A stretch of 64,000 nucleotides of DNA from NCBI GenBank assembly GCA_907163375.1, contig CAJQUW010014796.1, positions 62,001 to 126,000 of the forward strand, written 5' to 3'. Below, one piece after another: positions 19,936-30,709 of this stretch. How positions within the stretch are numbered: the stretch's first letter is position 1; every line of letters starts with the position of its first letter. Source of the stretch: Prostheceraeus crozeri. Taxonomy: Eukaryota > Platyhelminthes > Polycladida > Euryleptidae. The translations under genes and the position numbers were made by a program. The notes below the pieces were generated by a model. It ran no database searches and was not told the origin of the DNA. It saw nothing but the letters and a program-made list of their open reading frames with translations.

Positions 19936-21115
19936 CGATAACTTTAAAGAAAATTTTCCTCTCGTGAACCAGTAATCTGTGATTAGTTTAATGTATAGAG
20001 CTAGAATATGGAGTCAAATGGATTCAAGTGTTATTTCTAAGTTAAGATATGTCTCTTCTATGAATACCTTACATACAGCTGACTGATTCTTAATTTCTTG
20101 TTTCGACTTCTGTTTTTATGTGATGTTTTATATGTTCGTGTGATATTAGTGAGAGCAGTGTAAGTTCGTTGTTGATTATTGTTTGAGGGATACACTTTCG
20201 ATGACTGTTCACTAAACCAAGGACAACTAGAGGGAGGAGGACTTATCACTGTATCATTCAGGAGCCGGTGTCATAAACGACTGTTAAGTTACAGCCACAG
20301 AAATAGATAGGTCGTCTCTTCTTCCGCTTGACTAGAAGGGAAGTATTGGAACATGTAACGTTATTGAAATGGCACCATCTCCTGACTAAATACCATAGCA
20401 ATCGAACAATGAGCAGCCAGTTCAACATTAAACACGCCAAATTGTGCGATGTTTCAGTGACTGTTATCAGCCGGATCACACAGCAGCGAGACACAGACGA
20501 TACCAAGTTTTACAGAGAAGTTTGTGAACGTTTTTCCAAGCGCCTGCTAACTTTTTTTAAAATGATCGGTGGACCCAACATTATCGAGAAAACTTTTGCG
20601 CAATGATCTGAATTCTTCGAATCTGAAGGAATCGTGACGATCGGAGCATTTTGAAGGAATTCAGAGCAATCCGCAAGCGACGCACGACTATTTTTTCTAT
20701 CTCTGCAAGGTATTAAAAATTTCTTTTTGCCCCTTTATTAAGTTCCTGCATGTGCCATCTGTTTGAATCAGTTTGCACTTCTAGCAAAGTGACACGATTA
20801 AACAATCTAATTCTGTGGTTACAGCAGATGTGACAGTAACAGCGAACTGATTTAACAGAGAACTTACATTGAATGGCAAGAAAGTGTTATAACTTCGACG
20901 TATAATGAGTTCGCTGTATGTCATAGAAAGCTGACATTGCACTTGTGTTCTGCTGATATCGATGCAAGTAGTGGGATCACGTGATACATTAGTCATTAAA
21001 AAGCATGCAGTTGGACGAATTAAAATCCAGCTTCAATGTTTGAATTTTCATTGTTTCTACTCTCTATACTTGCATCAAAAGTCATCATTCGACTGTCTGA
21101 ACTTTATTTTGAAGT

Positions 21116-22006
21116 ATGAAGCGCTCCCGAACATCTGTAACAAAACCCAGACAAGTCGCTTTCTCCGGCGAAGAAATATGTACAATTATAGAATTTTACG
21201 AGCAACATTATGCCACACTAAATTCGCGATTGACAAACGTCACCACTATGAAATTAAAAAATGAACTATATCAAAAACTGCTCAATTCAGTCAATGCAAC
21301 CAGTATCACGACACGGACATTACCATCCATCAAGGACAAATGGCAAAATTTACAGAGAAGTGTAAAAGCCAAAGTTGCCGAGTTCCAATCTAAGCAGAGA
21401 AAAGAGCGAAAGAAGACTGGCGGTGGAACGGCCAGCTTTGACACCACATTAGACGCGGAAACAATCCTCGGTGAGGAGGAAAAAAGGATATATCACCTTA
21501 TACCTCCCGAATCAATTTCTGGCATAATTGGCGGGGTAGAAAGTGGACTAATTGAGCCAACAGAAGAAACCTCATTTAGAGTAGAAGAAACAGTGAACGA
21601 TACCGACATTGCATCATCTGATATTGAAAATGTGCCTCCTCCAGTCTCCGGAAATGAAACTTCATTTAATCAATCTTTGTTTAAGAAAACATCCTATCGT
21701 CGAAAGCTGAAGGTTAGACATTTTTCTTCAAGTGACTATTATCAAAGAATGTGTCAAATTGAAGCCGATAAACTGAAAGAGCTACAGCGTCATCATCATG
21801 AAATAGAGTTAACTCAAAGAGAAACTCCAGAAGAGAAGAAACGACATAACCTCGAGTTGGAGAGACGACAAGTCCAAACAAGAACAGAAATTCATCAAGT
21901 TGGACAAGAGCCGGTGTTCAAGACCTATCAACCAAATTACAGTAACGCTACTGGTAATCTACCAACTTGGCAGCAGTGGAATAATCACCAAGACGGTTGC
22001 CAATAA
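21116..22006 (+). CDS. Harbinger Myb/SANT-like DNA-binding protein
   Basis: An open frame of 296 residues. Residues about 14-95 form a Myb/SANT-like (zeste/trihelix type) domain: FSGEEICTIIEFYEQHYATL, then a helix with KLKNELYQKLLNSVN and the recognition helix IKDKWQNLQRSVKAKV, followed by the basic KQRKERKKTGGG. The middle is acidic and the C-terminal third (about 205-260) is a charged helix with KLKELQRHHHEIELTQRE, probably a coiled coil. In Harbinger transposons the Myb-like partner binds the element ends and brings the transposase into the nucleus. The frame is intact from its ATG to the stop. The AT-rich downstream zone lies before the nested IS630-like element. Confidence 0.85.
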   Translation: MKRSRTSVTKPRQVAFSGEEICTIIEFYEQHYATLNSRLTNVTTMKLKNELYQKLLNSVNATSITTRTLPSIKDKWQNLQRSVKAKVAEFQSKQRKERKKTGGGTASFDTTLDAETILGEEEKRIYHLIPPESISGIIGGVESGLIEPTEETSFRVEETVNDTDIASSDIENVPPPVSGNETSFNQSLFKKTSYRRKLKVRHFSSSDYYQRMCQIEADKLKELQRHHHEIELTQRETPEEKKRHNLELERRQVQTRTEIHQVGQEPVFKTYQPNYSNATGNLPTWQQWNNHQDGCQ

Positions 22007-22694
22007 TCAATCATTAAGTGGTGTGATTATTTTTTGTAATATGTATTCATAATCATGTTTGTATAATGATAAATTTCGTTTTCAATATGAGACAAAGGGT
22101 GACTGGGAATGTGGCCTAACCAATGACTTATAAATGACAATTAATTAGTGTAGGAATTTGAATATTTCTCCAAGTAGAGTTACCGAGGAAACATACTCGT
22201 ATTTTGAAACCAACTTTCGGAAACTTTTTGATAAACTAATGTAATTTCATGTAAAAGGCAATAGGCCTACTTGTTCATAAAAAATCACTTAGAAATCTCG
22301 ATGATCATAACTTAAACAAGTATCACATTGTTTAATTTACCCTGATGATGAATACGTTCAGTAGCTGAAATTAATTTGTTCACTTAAGATAATAATCTAC
22401 ATCATTTACTTGGCTTTCCATTATTTTCTTTTTATCTAATTTATTATCTAAATTATCAACTTAAGGAATTAGCCTATACCGGTATGTGCTAATATTCTAT
22501 AATTTGACTAGCCTATTATAGCCTTAGTTTTTATGGGCAACCTCATCGCGACCAATTTTTTTTACGATATCGTGAAAAACATTAATTTCCCGAGAAAATC
22601 TATTTCTAAACTGAAAAAACATTTCGTGCAATTTGATCACGGAAGTTCACTCCAATACCAGAATTGATAATATTATCATCATCAAAATTTGGAA

Positions 22695-23666
22695 GTATAG
22701 TTTTTACCACCCATGTATCCACACAGTCCAGTCACTTGTCAAATAAGTGCAGTCAATTGTCAAATGCAAGAAAGGACACTTCTGATCGTTGTGAATTGCA
22801 GTCATGTATCAAAATAAAGCAATCAAGAGTCAAGATGTGCAGTCAAGTATCAAATTATCAGTCTAACTGTGCTGACGAACGAGATGATGATGATAAGGAG
22901 AGGCTTTTTCAGGCTGCTGAAAGAGGAGAAGACTTTCTCCAACTTGCTTCTCAGTTACCACACTACGTATTCCCCATTCTTGAATCTGGTCGAGAATGCA
23001 ATAAGTGCATTTAAGCGGTCCCTCAAAAATTGTTTGGAGGAAGTGCGGCAAGACTTGCTGACTCAAACACATGACATGCGTCTGGCTACATTGACACAGC
23101 TGGCAGAACAGACTGTTAGTGTCATAACTGCATCTAAAGCGGCTCACTGGTTTGCTCACTCGCAGAGACATATTCCTGATTGTCTTCAAAAAGCTGACAT
23201 TTTGATGTGAGTAGGCCTACAGTGCTTTCTTGTGGCCTGATTTTTCAATATATGTATCGGATCTGGATGAGATGATGTTTTTTTCCTAAAAATTTTACTA
23301 CAGGTGTTAAATATATGAGTTAAATATAACATAGCTTGATGGATGAATATTCGGCAAATAACTCTGAAAATCTGAATGATTCAGTAATTTCTCCTAATCA
23401 TATTTCACCTTTTTCATGGTAATTCATCAATTAAACATGCTTTGAATATCTTCATAAACCTATGGACATAGATATTAGTAGGAATAAGCACTAAAAAGCA
23501 TACATTGCATTTATTTGATACTTGACTGAACTTATTTACACTTGGGTGGTGTAGTATGACACTTCGGTGCTCTATTCTGATACATGGGTGAACTATTTGG
23601 ACAATCGACTGCCTTATTTTGATAGTTGATTGGCTTAAGTGGATACATGGGTGGTAAAAACTATAC
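22695..23666. mobile_element. IS630/Tc1-mariner-type element with 28-bp perfect terminal inverted repeats
   Basis: 'gtatagtttttaccacccat' plus 'gtatccac' at 22695-22722 is repeated exactly in reverse complement at 23639-23666. If the outermost TA of each end is the target duplication, the element fits the TA-targeting IS630 group. Subterminal words such as 'agtcaattgtcaaatgc' and 'acaatcgactgcc' echo each other. It carries only the C-terminal part of a DDE transposase and sits between the two Harbinger genes. Confidence 0.8.
22869..23210 (+). pseudogene. DDE transposase C-terminal fragment (IS630-like)
   Basis: The frame contains YSPFLNLVENAISAFKRSL, the classic third-acidic block of DDE_3 transposases (YSPxLNPIExxFSxxK), with the catalytic Glu in VEN. 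The rest is helical and ends HIPDCLQKADILM before a stop. The first two catalytic Asp blocks are missing. An overlapping frame ending at 23014 shares the preceding stretch (RGEDFLQLASQLPHYVFP), indicating a frameshift near 22950. The element is therefore an internally deleted, non-autonomous derivative. Confidence 0.7.
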
Positions 23667-23749
23667 TACAATAGAATCATCATAGTCTGACATAGAATAG
23701 GATAAGCGCAGATCAGTAGCAATATCGTGTAGAGTAGCACAACTTAAGA

Positions 23750-24276
23750 TTATTGCACTGCATTTGGTGGGTGAAAAGTCATAGTTCTTGACAAACACCT
23801 GAACCGGGATTTCAGAACTCCAATGCACCTCTCTACACTCGTTCGACCTTTGGATAAGGCTTTATTGAAACGCTCTTCTTCTTCTTTAGAGGGTGTACCA
23901 TATGGTTTCATTAGAGTTGGTAACAAGGGATATGCTGAATCTCCAAGTAACCACGAGTTTTGCAAATTTTCTATCTTTTCAAATATATTACTGTTTCTCA
24001 GAATGTGAGCGTCATGACAGCTTCCCGGCCATTTGGGACTAATATCGTAGATTTTAAGAGTAGAGCTGCAGATGATTTGACAATTTAGAGAGTGCCAACC
24101 TTTACGATTCACAAATACACTTTCATTCACAGATGGTGCCTTTATAGCAATTTGTGTCCCATCAATACAGCCAATAGTGTTAGGCATACCACAATAACTG
24201 TAAAATCGTTCCTTCTCCGTTAAAAATTTCGTCATAAGTCGGCCACTTGATATACTTATCGTTCAACTTGCAAATA
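23750..24276 (-). pseudogene. HARBI1-like transposase, C-terminal DDE part (split by Tc1)
   Basis: The frame from 24235 down carries GCIDGTQIAIKAP (first Asp), WPGSCHDAHIL, LLGDSAYPLLPTLMKPYG (second Asp) and VERCIGVLKSRFRCLSR (catalytic Glu): the complete DDE triad of Harbinger nucleases. Just upstream, another frame reads YIKWPTYDEIFN, the family's conserved pre-catalytic block, so one frameshift lies near 24225. The C-terminus ends early (HPPNAVQ), perhaps shortened. The N-terminal part continues on the far side of the Tc1 at 25935. The protein would cut and join the Harbinger ends together with the Myb-like partner. Confidence 0.88.
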
Positions 24277-25932
24277 CAGATTGTTTCATAAAAAATGGAT
24301 CACCCTTAAACATCGCCTTAACTTCAACTTTGTCTAACTCCGCCAAACTTGAACGAATTTCTCTGAAATTTGGAAGATATGTCAGTTGTGCTTACTAATA
24401 TCATTGTTGGAAATTTCAAGCATGAATATTGAGTTGTTTTCCTGTTATAGATAAAAAAGTAGTAGATAATTTGATATTCATTTAGCAATGTTACACAAAA
24501 TCATACCTCACTCTTATAAAATTACATTTGTTTCCTTTGTTATGTAATATGTTGTTCTACAAGCCAAAAGCTATCAAGCAAAACAAAAATAAAGAAAATC
24601 GGTCAATCAGAGCCAGTATAGCACCATTATTCATCAACAATAATGTAACTGCTACATTTGATTAACTGGACTTCATGTTCCATAGCTTCCTGACTTCGTT
24701 GCGGTGGTGTTGGCAGCACTCCTGATTGCTTTCAGCTAGAAATCTATCTCTTACCGGTTGAAAACAATACAAAGCACAAATGAACAATAACGAGATCGTA
24801 TTCACAAAAGGCAAAGTGTCAGCCTTGCTAGAACTAAGGTTTTCTTTGCGAGCTAGAAGCAAGCGACTAAATGTCCCTTACACAAATGTGCATTGATGGC
24901 ATAATGATGATTTTCGACTCTGTCGTAAAGAGGGCTCTGGCCGTCCACGCAAAACATCCAAACGTAGAGACCGCCTAGTTTTGAGATTTGTTAAAGTTGA
25001 TCCAAGTCTCTCGTTAACTGAGATGGCTGCACTAGACTCGTCTATTTCTAAGTCCACTATTCGTAGAAGACTTATTGAGTCAAATTTCAAGAGCTGTAAG
25101 AGGCCCTCTCAGATCGAATTATCAGATCACCATACAAAAAGACGTCTCAGATGGGCAATGAGTCATTGTCACTGGCGAAATCAATGGGATCGGGTTGTCT
25201 GGTCTGATGAGGCATCAGTCCGTCTGAAGGATAGTGATGGTCGATTGAGATTGTGGATAAAATGTGATCAGGAAATTCCGAGACATTTACATCGTCCCCG
25301 GGTACAAGGTGGTGCGACTCTACTGATTTGGGCTGGCATTTGGACCAATGGCCGCTCTGAACTTCACATACAGCAAGGAACCATGAAGTCTGAACGCTAT
25401 GTGAATGTTTTACGAATGAACATTGGCCAAATGACAGATCAACTTGGTGATCCATCGACTTGGTTATTTATGGATGATAATGCTACGTGTCACAGGAGTA
25501 GTAGAGTCAACTTATGCAAGTCTCAATTAGGGCTTAGGACATTATCTTGGCCAGCTCGTTCTCCTGATCTGAATCCCATAGAAAATGTATGGAGTATTCT
25601 AAAACGTAACGTTCGTCGTTCACTGCTACCTACAGATGGCGTATCACAACTTACGTCACTGTTAAAAAGAGAGTGGAGAAAGTTAGATCAGTCAAAAATC
25701 AACGATATCATCGAATCAATGCCTAGACGAATTGGTAATGTCATTGACAATAAGGGTAGGGCCACAAAATATTAGCTTCTTAAGAACCGTTACTGTATCA
25801 TAGCTTATCAATTTATATAAGGACATTTAAATATATTAGGGACATGAAATAACATGAAAAATGCTTTCTGTATCATACTTATGTTTTATTTTGTCAAATT
25901 TTAGGATGATCCACTTTTTATGAAACGGACTG
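24277..25932 (+). mobile_element. Tc1-like element inserted in the Harbinger transposase
   Basis: The ends 'cagattgtttcataaaaaat' and the complement of 'cagtccgtttcataaaaagt' are flanked by TA on each side (24275-24276 and 25933-25934). 1656 bases, normal for Tc1. When the element and one TA are left out, the host frame reads SKAICKLNDKYIKWPTYDE across the junction, which is exactly Harbinger-like; this confirms the insertion point. Confidence 0.93.
24905..25778 (+). CDS. Tc1 transposase, DD34E type, N-terminus damaged
   Basis: An open stretch of about 290 residues that begins after a stop near 24896 with DFRLCRKEGSGRPRKTSKRR, the GRPR AT-hook-like linker between the two DNA-binding domains. 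It continues with SLTEMAALDSSISKSTIRRRL (second HTH), VVWSDEASVRL (first Asp), LFMDDNATCHR (second Asp) and SPDLNPIENVW (Glu). There are 34 residues between the second Asp and the Glu, so it is DD34E. The catalytic domain looks complete to the C-terminus. The first HTH is visible upstream in another frame (SLRARSKRLNVPYTNVH), so at least one stop and possibly a frameshift disable the start. Confidence 0.9.
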
Positions 25933-25934
25933 TA

Positions 25935-26456
25935 GCTTTAGAGACAGCATGAACTGTTCTACCAGCAGTCTTTTCCGATACACCATGTAGGTCTCCAACT
26001 TCTCGAAGATAATCACCTTCTGCGTAGTATCTCAATGCGATACATGTTTGCAAAGGAACACTAAGTGAATAGTTACGATGAGTAGAATGATGAAGTAATT
26101 CCTCTAATTCGTTTGATAAATTAAGCACTTTAGATTTTCGGCAGACGGTACCTATCAATAAAATCCGTTTCAGTTAATTGTAACAATGGATCAATGCGAT
26201 CGAAAAATCGTCGTTGATTTCTTATTCTTGAGAAGTTTACGTCTGTTTCCACTCTCCACATCGTCAAAATGAGAACAGTAATGGCAATACTTTCATTGTT
26301 ATATTTGAGTTTAACAGTAGGTTCTGCTACTGTAGCTTTACAGCGAAGTTTTTCTTCGCTGTTAAGTATACAGAACGTTATTGTCAGCAAATTAGACTGA
26401 GAACTTACAGTTGTTGTTAAATTTTTTGATATTGACCGTGAATTATACAGTAACAA
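25935..26456 (-). pseudogene. HARBI1-like transposase, N-terminal part
   Basis: Two overlapping minus-strand frames share the N-terminal domain. The first carries SRIRNQRRFFDRIDPLLQLT and DFIDRYRLPK, the family's start block. The second carries LPLQTCIALRYYAEGDYL-type sequence (SVPLQTCIALRYYAEGDYLR), VGDLHGVSEKTAGRTVHAVS, the helix-turn-helix of Harbinger transposases. A frameshift near 26150 separates them. The part stops at the Tc1 insertion and resumes at 24274. It lies about 40 bases inside the right terminal repeat. Confidence 0.85.
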
Positions 26457-26515
26457 CAGTTGTCAACAATAACAGAGCTTTATGACACCGGCTCCAGAAC
26501 GTCAGATCTGCCATA

Positions 26516-26965
26516 ATAGTAGGTCAGGCGAACGCATTACCTCAACGGGAGAAAATGCAAGTTTTGCAAATTAATGCCTCTAACTTTTGAACCACTGACC
26601 CTATTGACTTCATATTTGAAATATTGATTATTCAGGGCATGGGCATCATTTCTTCTATTCATGTCACCCTCAGATTCTCAAAACGAAAAAAGTTAGTCAG
26701 CGTGTGCAAACATTGGTAAGATGATAAAAATTGACAAAATTTCTTGATTTTGATCGCCTTTCTAATTTTCACACGCTGACTAACTTTTTTCGTAGTGAGA
26801 ATCTGAAGGTGATATGAATAGAAAAAATGATGCCCACGCCCTAAATCATCAATATTTTAAATCTGAAGTCAATTGGGTTAGCGGTTCAAAAGTTAGAGGC
26901 ATTTAATGTGCGAAACTTGCATTTCCTCCCGTTGAGATAATGCGTGCGTACGCATGACCTACTAT
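26516..26965. mobile_element. Fold-back (long inverted repeat) element, about 450 bp
   Basis: The left arm 'atagtaggtcaggcgaacgc' to about 26735 is matched in reverse by the right arm 26745-26965, including 'aacttttgaaccactgaccc' against 'gggttagcggttcaaaagtt' and 'cacgctgactaactttttt' against its complement. The whole element could fold into one hairpin of about 210 base pairs with a short loop. The arms differ at scattered positions. No coding. Confidence 0.85.
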
Positions 26966-27071
26966 GTCAGCCACAGAATTAGATTCATCTGCGCGCACTT
27001 CGAAGCAGATAAACAAAATATTTAATTCTGTGATGTCAGCAGATTGACGCTCTGTATGATTCGGTGATCAC

Positions 27072-27985
27072 TAGGGAAAAGCAAATATGCTCTTAAAAGT
27101 CCCCCAAATATGCTCTTAAGTTTTAAAAGCATATTCCTAAAAAGTGTGAAATATGCTTTTATTTTCTCTTTCAAAATGTTTACTTTTAAGCGCCATTAAT
27201 GTGGTTTTAATACATCTTATCAGCATAGATAATCTCAAATATAAAATCAATCTCAGAAAATCTCGATGATAAATCAAATCATGAATTGAATTAAACAAAC
27301 TTTTGGTGTGTGAATTGTGCAACAAAATAATAGAATCCAAAGTACTTCAATTGATTTCATGACAAAACAGGAATACTAACATCCAGTTAGTTAGAAAGTC
27401 GTTTAGAGTTGTAAGAAATTACTAAGTGCTTCATCAAATTTTTATCAGTAAAGTTGCAGCGATTACTTCTGAAGAATGACTTGAATTCACTGAACAATTG
27501 TTAGAACAAATTGTCTTTACTTTTGGCATCGCGTGTCTCTCCTTGCATATTTTGACAATAGACTGACTAAAAGTATGCTAACCTTTAATAATTCACTGTA
27601 AGCTCTATGCTTGTGTGTGTGCGCGCGCGTTGGCCTCTGCTGGTTGGCTCTGTTGTCTGCCGCAGAATTGCAGCAGGCAACGCGTGCACCCATCTCTCTC
27701 CCAATTGCTCGCTGTGTGACTGCAAATGAGAACCACAATCATTTGATTAGCATCTGTTTTCTTGGAAATCTGAGTCGGTATTCTTGGAATATTCTAGCTG
27801 CATAGTGATAGATAAGCAATAGCGACTAAAACGAAGTCATTTGTTGTCAAAATGATTGCAAATACACTGTATAAGCAAATATGTTCTCATTCCCGTATTG
27901 TGGTGAAATATGCTTTTATTCCGAAAATAGCTGAAATATGCATTTATATGCTTTTATATGCTTAAAGCATATTTGCTTTTCCCTA
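27072..27985. mobile_element. hAT MITE with perfect 8-bp target duplication
   Basis: The terminal repeats 'tagggaaaagcaaatatgct' and complement are flanked on both sides by GTGATCAC (27064-27071 and 27986-27993). The subterminal zones carry repeated 'aaatatgcttttat' and 'aaaagcatattc' words in both orientations, showing that a word array can be part of a hAT end. 914 bases, no transposase motif. Inside is a GT-rich run (gtgtgtgtgcgcgcgcgt) near 27613. Confidence 0.9.
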
Positions 27986-27993
27986 GTGATCAC

Positions 27994-29344
27994 TCCTTCG
28001 TCCATGACTAAACCTTCCTACATTGACTGATTGACGTCACTCACCAGATTTCTAAGTAACCAACCGATACTTTGCTCATGGCCTGCTAATGCTGCATATT
28101 CTTATTATTCTCTTGAAAATGACGCGTCTCAATCATCCAGTCACTCACCTTTAACTGCCGAATGATGAATCCGCATTCGAAATCGCACAACGTTTTCAAC
28201 CTTAGGGAACTATCGTGACGTGATCTGTGCTATTATCTTACGCCGATTATTTGGATGAAACACTGCGGATCTTGAATCTTTATAATTACTCTTAATAGAT
28301 TATTTAGTAGATAGATGAAATATAGTGCGTTCATAGCATAATCAATTTTTACTTGTAATAGCTGTGGTAAAAATAGCCTTATCCTATTAAGTTAGTTGTA
28401 TAAGAATATATAGGTAATTTACCGAAAAAAGAATCATACAAAAAGTTTACTTAAAAAAGAATCATACAAAAAGTTTACTTTAAAAAAATCATGATCTCAC
28501 CACTAGAGAAATACTTCAATTTCAATTTAACTGACATTAGTAGATTGCCAATGTCTCTAAGAATCATCACATAAAAAATCTCAGCATTTGTAGTCTTATT
28601 GTGTGAGTACGACTCACTTAAATAAAATGTATCGAATTTTCACTCAAAAACGTTTGTGTATTGTTCTACAAAGTTGTCTCTCCTGAAGCAAGAACTTAGC
28701 GCAAGGACCTAAATTTTTGTATGTGAATTACAAATGTATACTCTAGTATGCATTTATGATGCCGGTTAGTGGATTTTCTGCCGGTTAGATTTTCTACAAA
28801 TTATTATAGATAATTTTGATTGTATTTCAGCTTATAGTTGGCTAGCCTTAACATTGAGGTGAATCCCAGGGAATGGCTCCCTGACAGGAGCCCCAAATCT
28901 GTGCTCAAACTTTCAAAATCAAGATTGTTTTTCAGCAAAGGGTGTCATTTTTCATGAGGGTGTTATGAGCAAAGCATTCATTTTTCATTAATAGTTTAAC
29001 CCTATTTCTAACACGTTTACTAACATTTTGACTTTGACAGCGTACTCTGTATGGATTCTGATGATGGAAAACCGCTATGCGTACCGGTAGTGACTGATAT
29101 ATGCATATATTCGTATAGATACCTTCTATCTAAAACGGATTACTCATTTTTACTGTATGTTCAAGATTGCAACAAAAAATCAGTCTTCTTTAATGACTGC
29201 TAGTTTTGCTGAATGACATAAAATATTACTATTTAAGTGGAAGATTGATACATAGCAAATATCAGCTGCAAAGTACGAGTATAAATACATTGAGTCAAAG
29301 CACTTAATTATGATAATAAACAGTCGGAGGCATTAATTTCATTA
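27994..29344. other. Spacer without recognised genes
   Basis: About 1.35 kb. A 29-base unit 'aaaaaagaatcatacaaaaa' plus 'gtttactta' is duplicated in tandem at 28424-28488. Nothing else was seen. Confidence 0.4.
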
Positions 29345-29463
29345 CCGGCACACGCCGGCTCTCGGCTCATTTACCGGATCATGACCCTTCGGCTCTCGGA
29401 TCACGCATGAAGTTATCGGATTGGCTCTCGGCTCATGCCAATGGGCCGAGCCGGTAGGAGCCC
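29345..29463. repeat. Word-array island D, right (ccggctctcggctc word)
   Basis: Repeats of 'ggctctcggctcat', 'ccggatcatg' and 'gggccgagccggtag' ending in 'gagcccta'. It is the inverted partner in word content of the island at 19838-19935. It abuts the hAT coding fragment that follows. Confidence 0.55.
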
Positions 29464-29878
29464 TAGACATTGCCAAAAGTCGATTTCGAGTGTATTTCGA
29501 GAACTTGAATCTAAGAGAAGTAAAAGTGGAAAGCTGGATATATTTTCAAGTTTTAGATCCCAGCAGGGTGAGCGTTCCTTAGAATCTCAGGAAAGTCCGA
29601 CAACGGCAAGTATTACGACTCAGTTGCAACAATATAACTCCATAACATCACCTTGTTCCGAAAACTTTGATCTGTTGAGGTTCTGGCACGAGAGGAAAAG
29701 TGCAATGACAACTCTTGCGAGAATAGCTCACTCAATGTCATTCCAGCTTCTTCATCAGAGTCTGAAAGACACTTCAGTGCATTCAGTAGCGGATCTGTTA
29801 TGCGCCCTAGCCGAAATCAACTGGAGCCCGAAGCGGTGGACGCCATTAGCGTATCCCTTGAATATTATAAGAACCTCT
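29464..29878 (+). pseudogene. hAT transposase C-terminal part
   Basis: The first frame reads a Ser-rich linker and then FDLLRFWHERKSAMTTLARI, the start of the hAT dimerisation block. After AHSM the frame shifts near 29740 and continues VIPASSSESERHFSAFSSGS, then RPSRNQLEPEAVDAISVSLE and YYKNL before a stop at 29876-29878. That is the classic IPASSxxSERxFS-xxRxxLxPExVDxL signature. One frameshift is therefore clear. The N-terminal and RNase H-like parts are absent; the left edge coincides with word island D. The 3' end of the same element is probably the hAT terminus at 30709. Confidence 0.85.
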
Positions 29879-30588
29879 GACTCTGTCATTCTGTCAGTCA
29901 TCCTATTCGATAATGTACCGTATCTACCTGCAATTTGATTTGAATAATTTCTTCAATTCATTATCATTTTATCATAATTTTCACCGATTTGGCGACCGTG
30001 CTCCGAAAAATAATAATTTTTTTTACTATATGCACTATCGCTTTCAATATTACGTGAATTGCGGTAGGCCATAATATGTATAGCATAGCATTTATGCCGG
30101 AAAATTTCACAATACTTCCATTCTTGAAGAACTAATTTTCTATAAACCTCGACTTTGTTTACTTATTTATTTTATTGAATTAACATAACTAAATGAAAAA
30201 TTAAAAGGTCAGTTTAGTCGCATGCCAGAGGAAAAAATTAACAGTCTAAATATATTGATTTGATTATTATATCTCATTAACTTGATCCCCATTTCACTTT
30301 GATTATCAATAGGCATTAATCCTTACAAACCTGAATGTTATATAATATTTTTGTTAACTTTTTAAACGTGGAGGACACAATGATAGGCCTATAATCTAGT
30401 AGAAACGTGTTTGGGCGTCTGTCATTTCGAAATATAGCTTGTACAATCAATACGAATATCAAATTATTACTGGTAGGCTGTTTGCTACATCAGCGTGCAT
30501 TCACATCAGTTATCTTTTAACAAAGTCTCTGTATATCGCTATAAGATGGATGAAATAAAAATAAAGGTTCATATACTTTTTTTGAAAA
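29879..30588. other. 3' flank of the hAT fragment, no gene seen
   Basis: AT-rich, 700 bases, lying between the hAT stop codon and its presumed terminal word array. No coding motif. Confidence 0.4.
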
Positions 30589-30709
30589 ATTGCGGGTCAC
30601 GCGTCTAAGACTTTTGTTGCTGACCCGGGAAAGACCCGCGGGTCACGGGTCTGGAAATTTGAAACTTTGCGGGTCACGGGTCACATTACCTGACCCGTTT
30701 CCATCTCTG
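30589..30709 (-). repeat. Word-array island E with hAT terminus (gcgggtcacgggtc word)
   Basis: 'gcgggtcac', 'gacccgcgggtcacgggtc' and 'tgacccg' alternate over 120 bases. The outer end, read on the minus strand, is 'cagagatggaaacgggtcag', a typical hAT CAGnGnTGG-type start. It lies 0.7 kb beyond the hAT C-terminus on the expected side. The next 8 bases are gaagcaat; no left-end partner was found. Confidence 0.6.

Larger units (their letters stand above)
20262..26494. mobile_element. PIF/Harbinger element with two nested insertions
   Basis: The ends are 'gagccggtgtcataaa' at 20262 and its complement at 26479-26494, flanked by the 3-base repeat CAG on both sides (20259-20261 and 26495-26497). 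CAG fits the CWG target known for vertebrate Harbinger elements. Inside are a plus-strand Myb-like gene and a minus-strand HARBI1-like transposase in convergent order, the standard two-gene plan. Removing the nested IS630-like element (22695-23666) and Tc1 (24277-25932) leaves about 3.6 kb, a normal size for the family. Confidence 0.9.

Noticed and set aside
20933-20940. gacattgc as the left target duplication of the element ending at 29463
   Set aside because: The 8-mer also follows the right island D, but here it lies inside the Harbinger with no element end next to it; chance match.
29435-29463. Start codon of the hAT frame at 29435
   Set aside because: The first codons lie in the ccggctc word array; the true coding part begins after it and the real N-terminus is missing.
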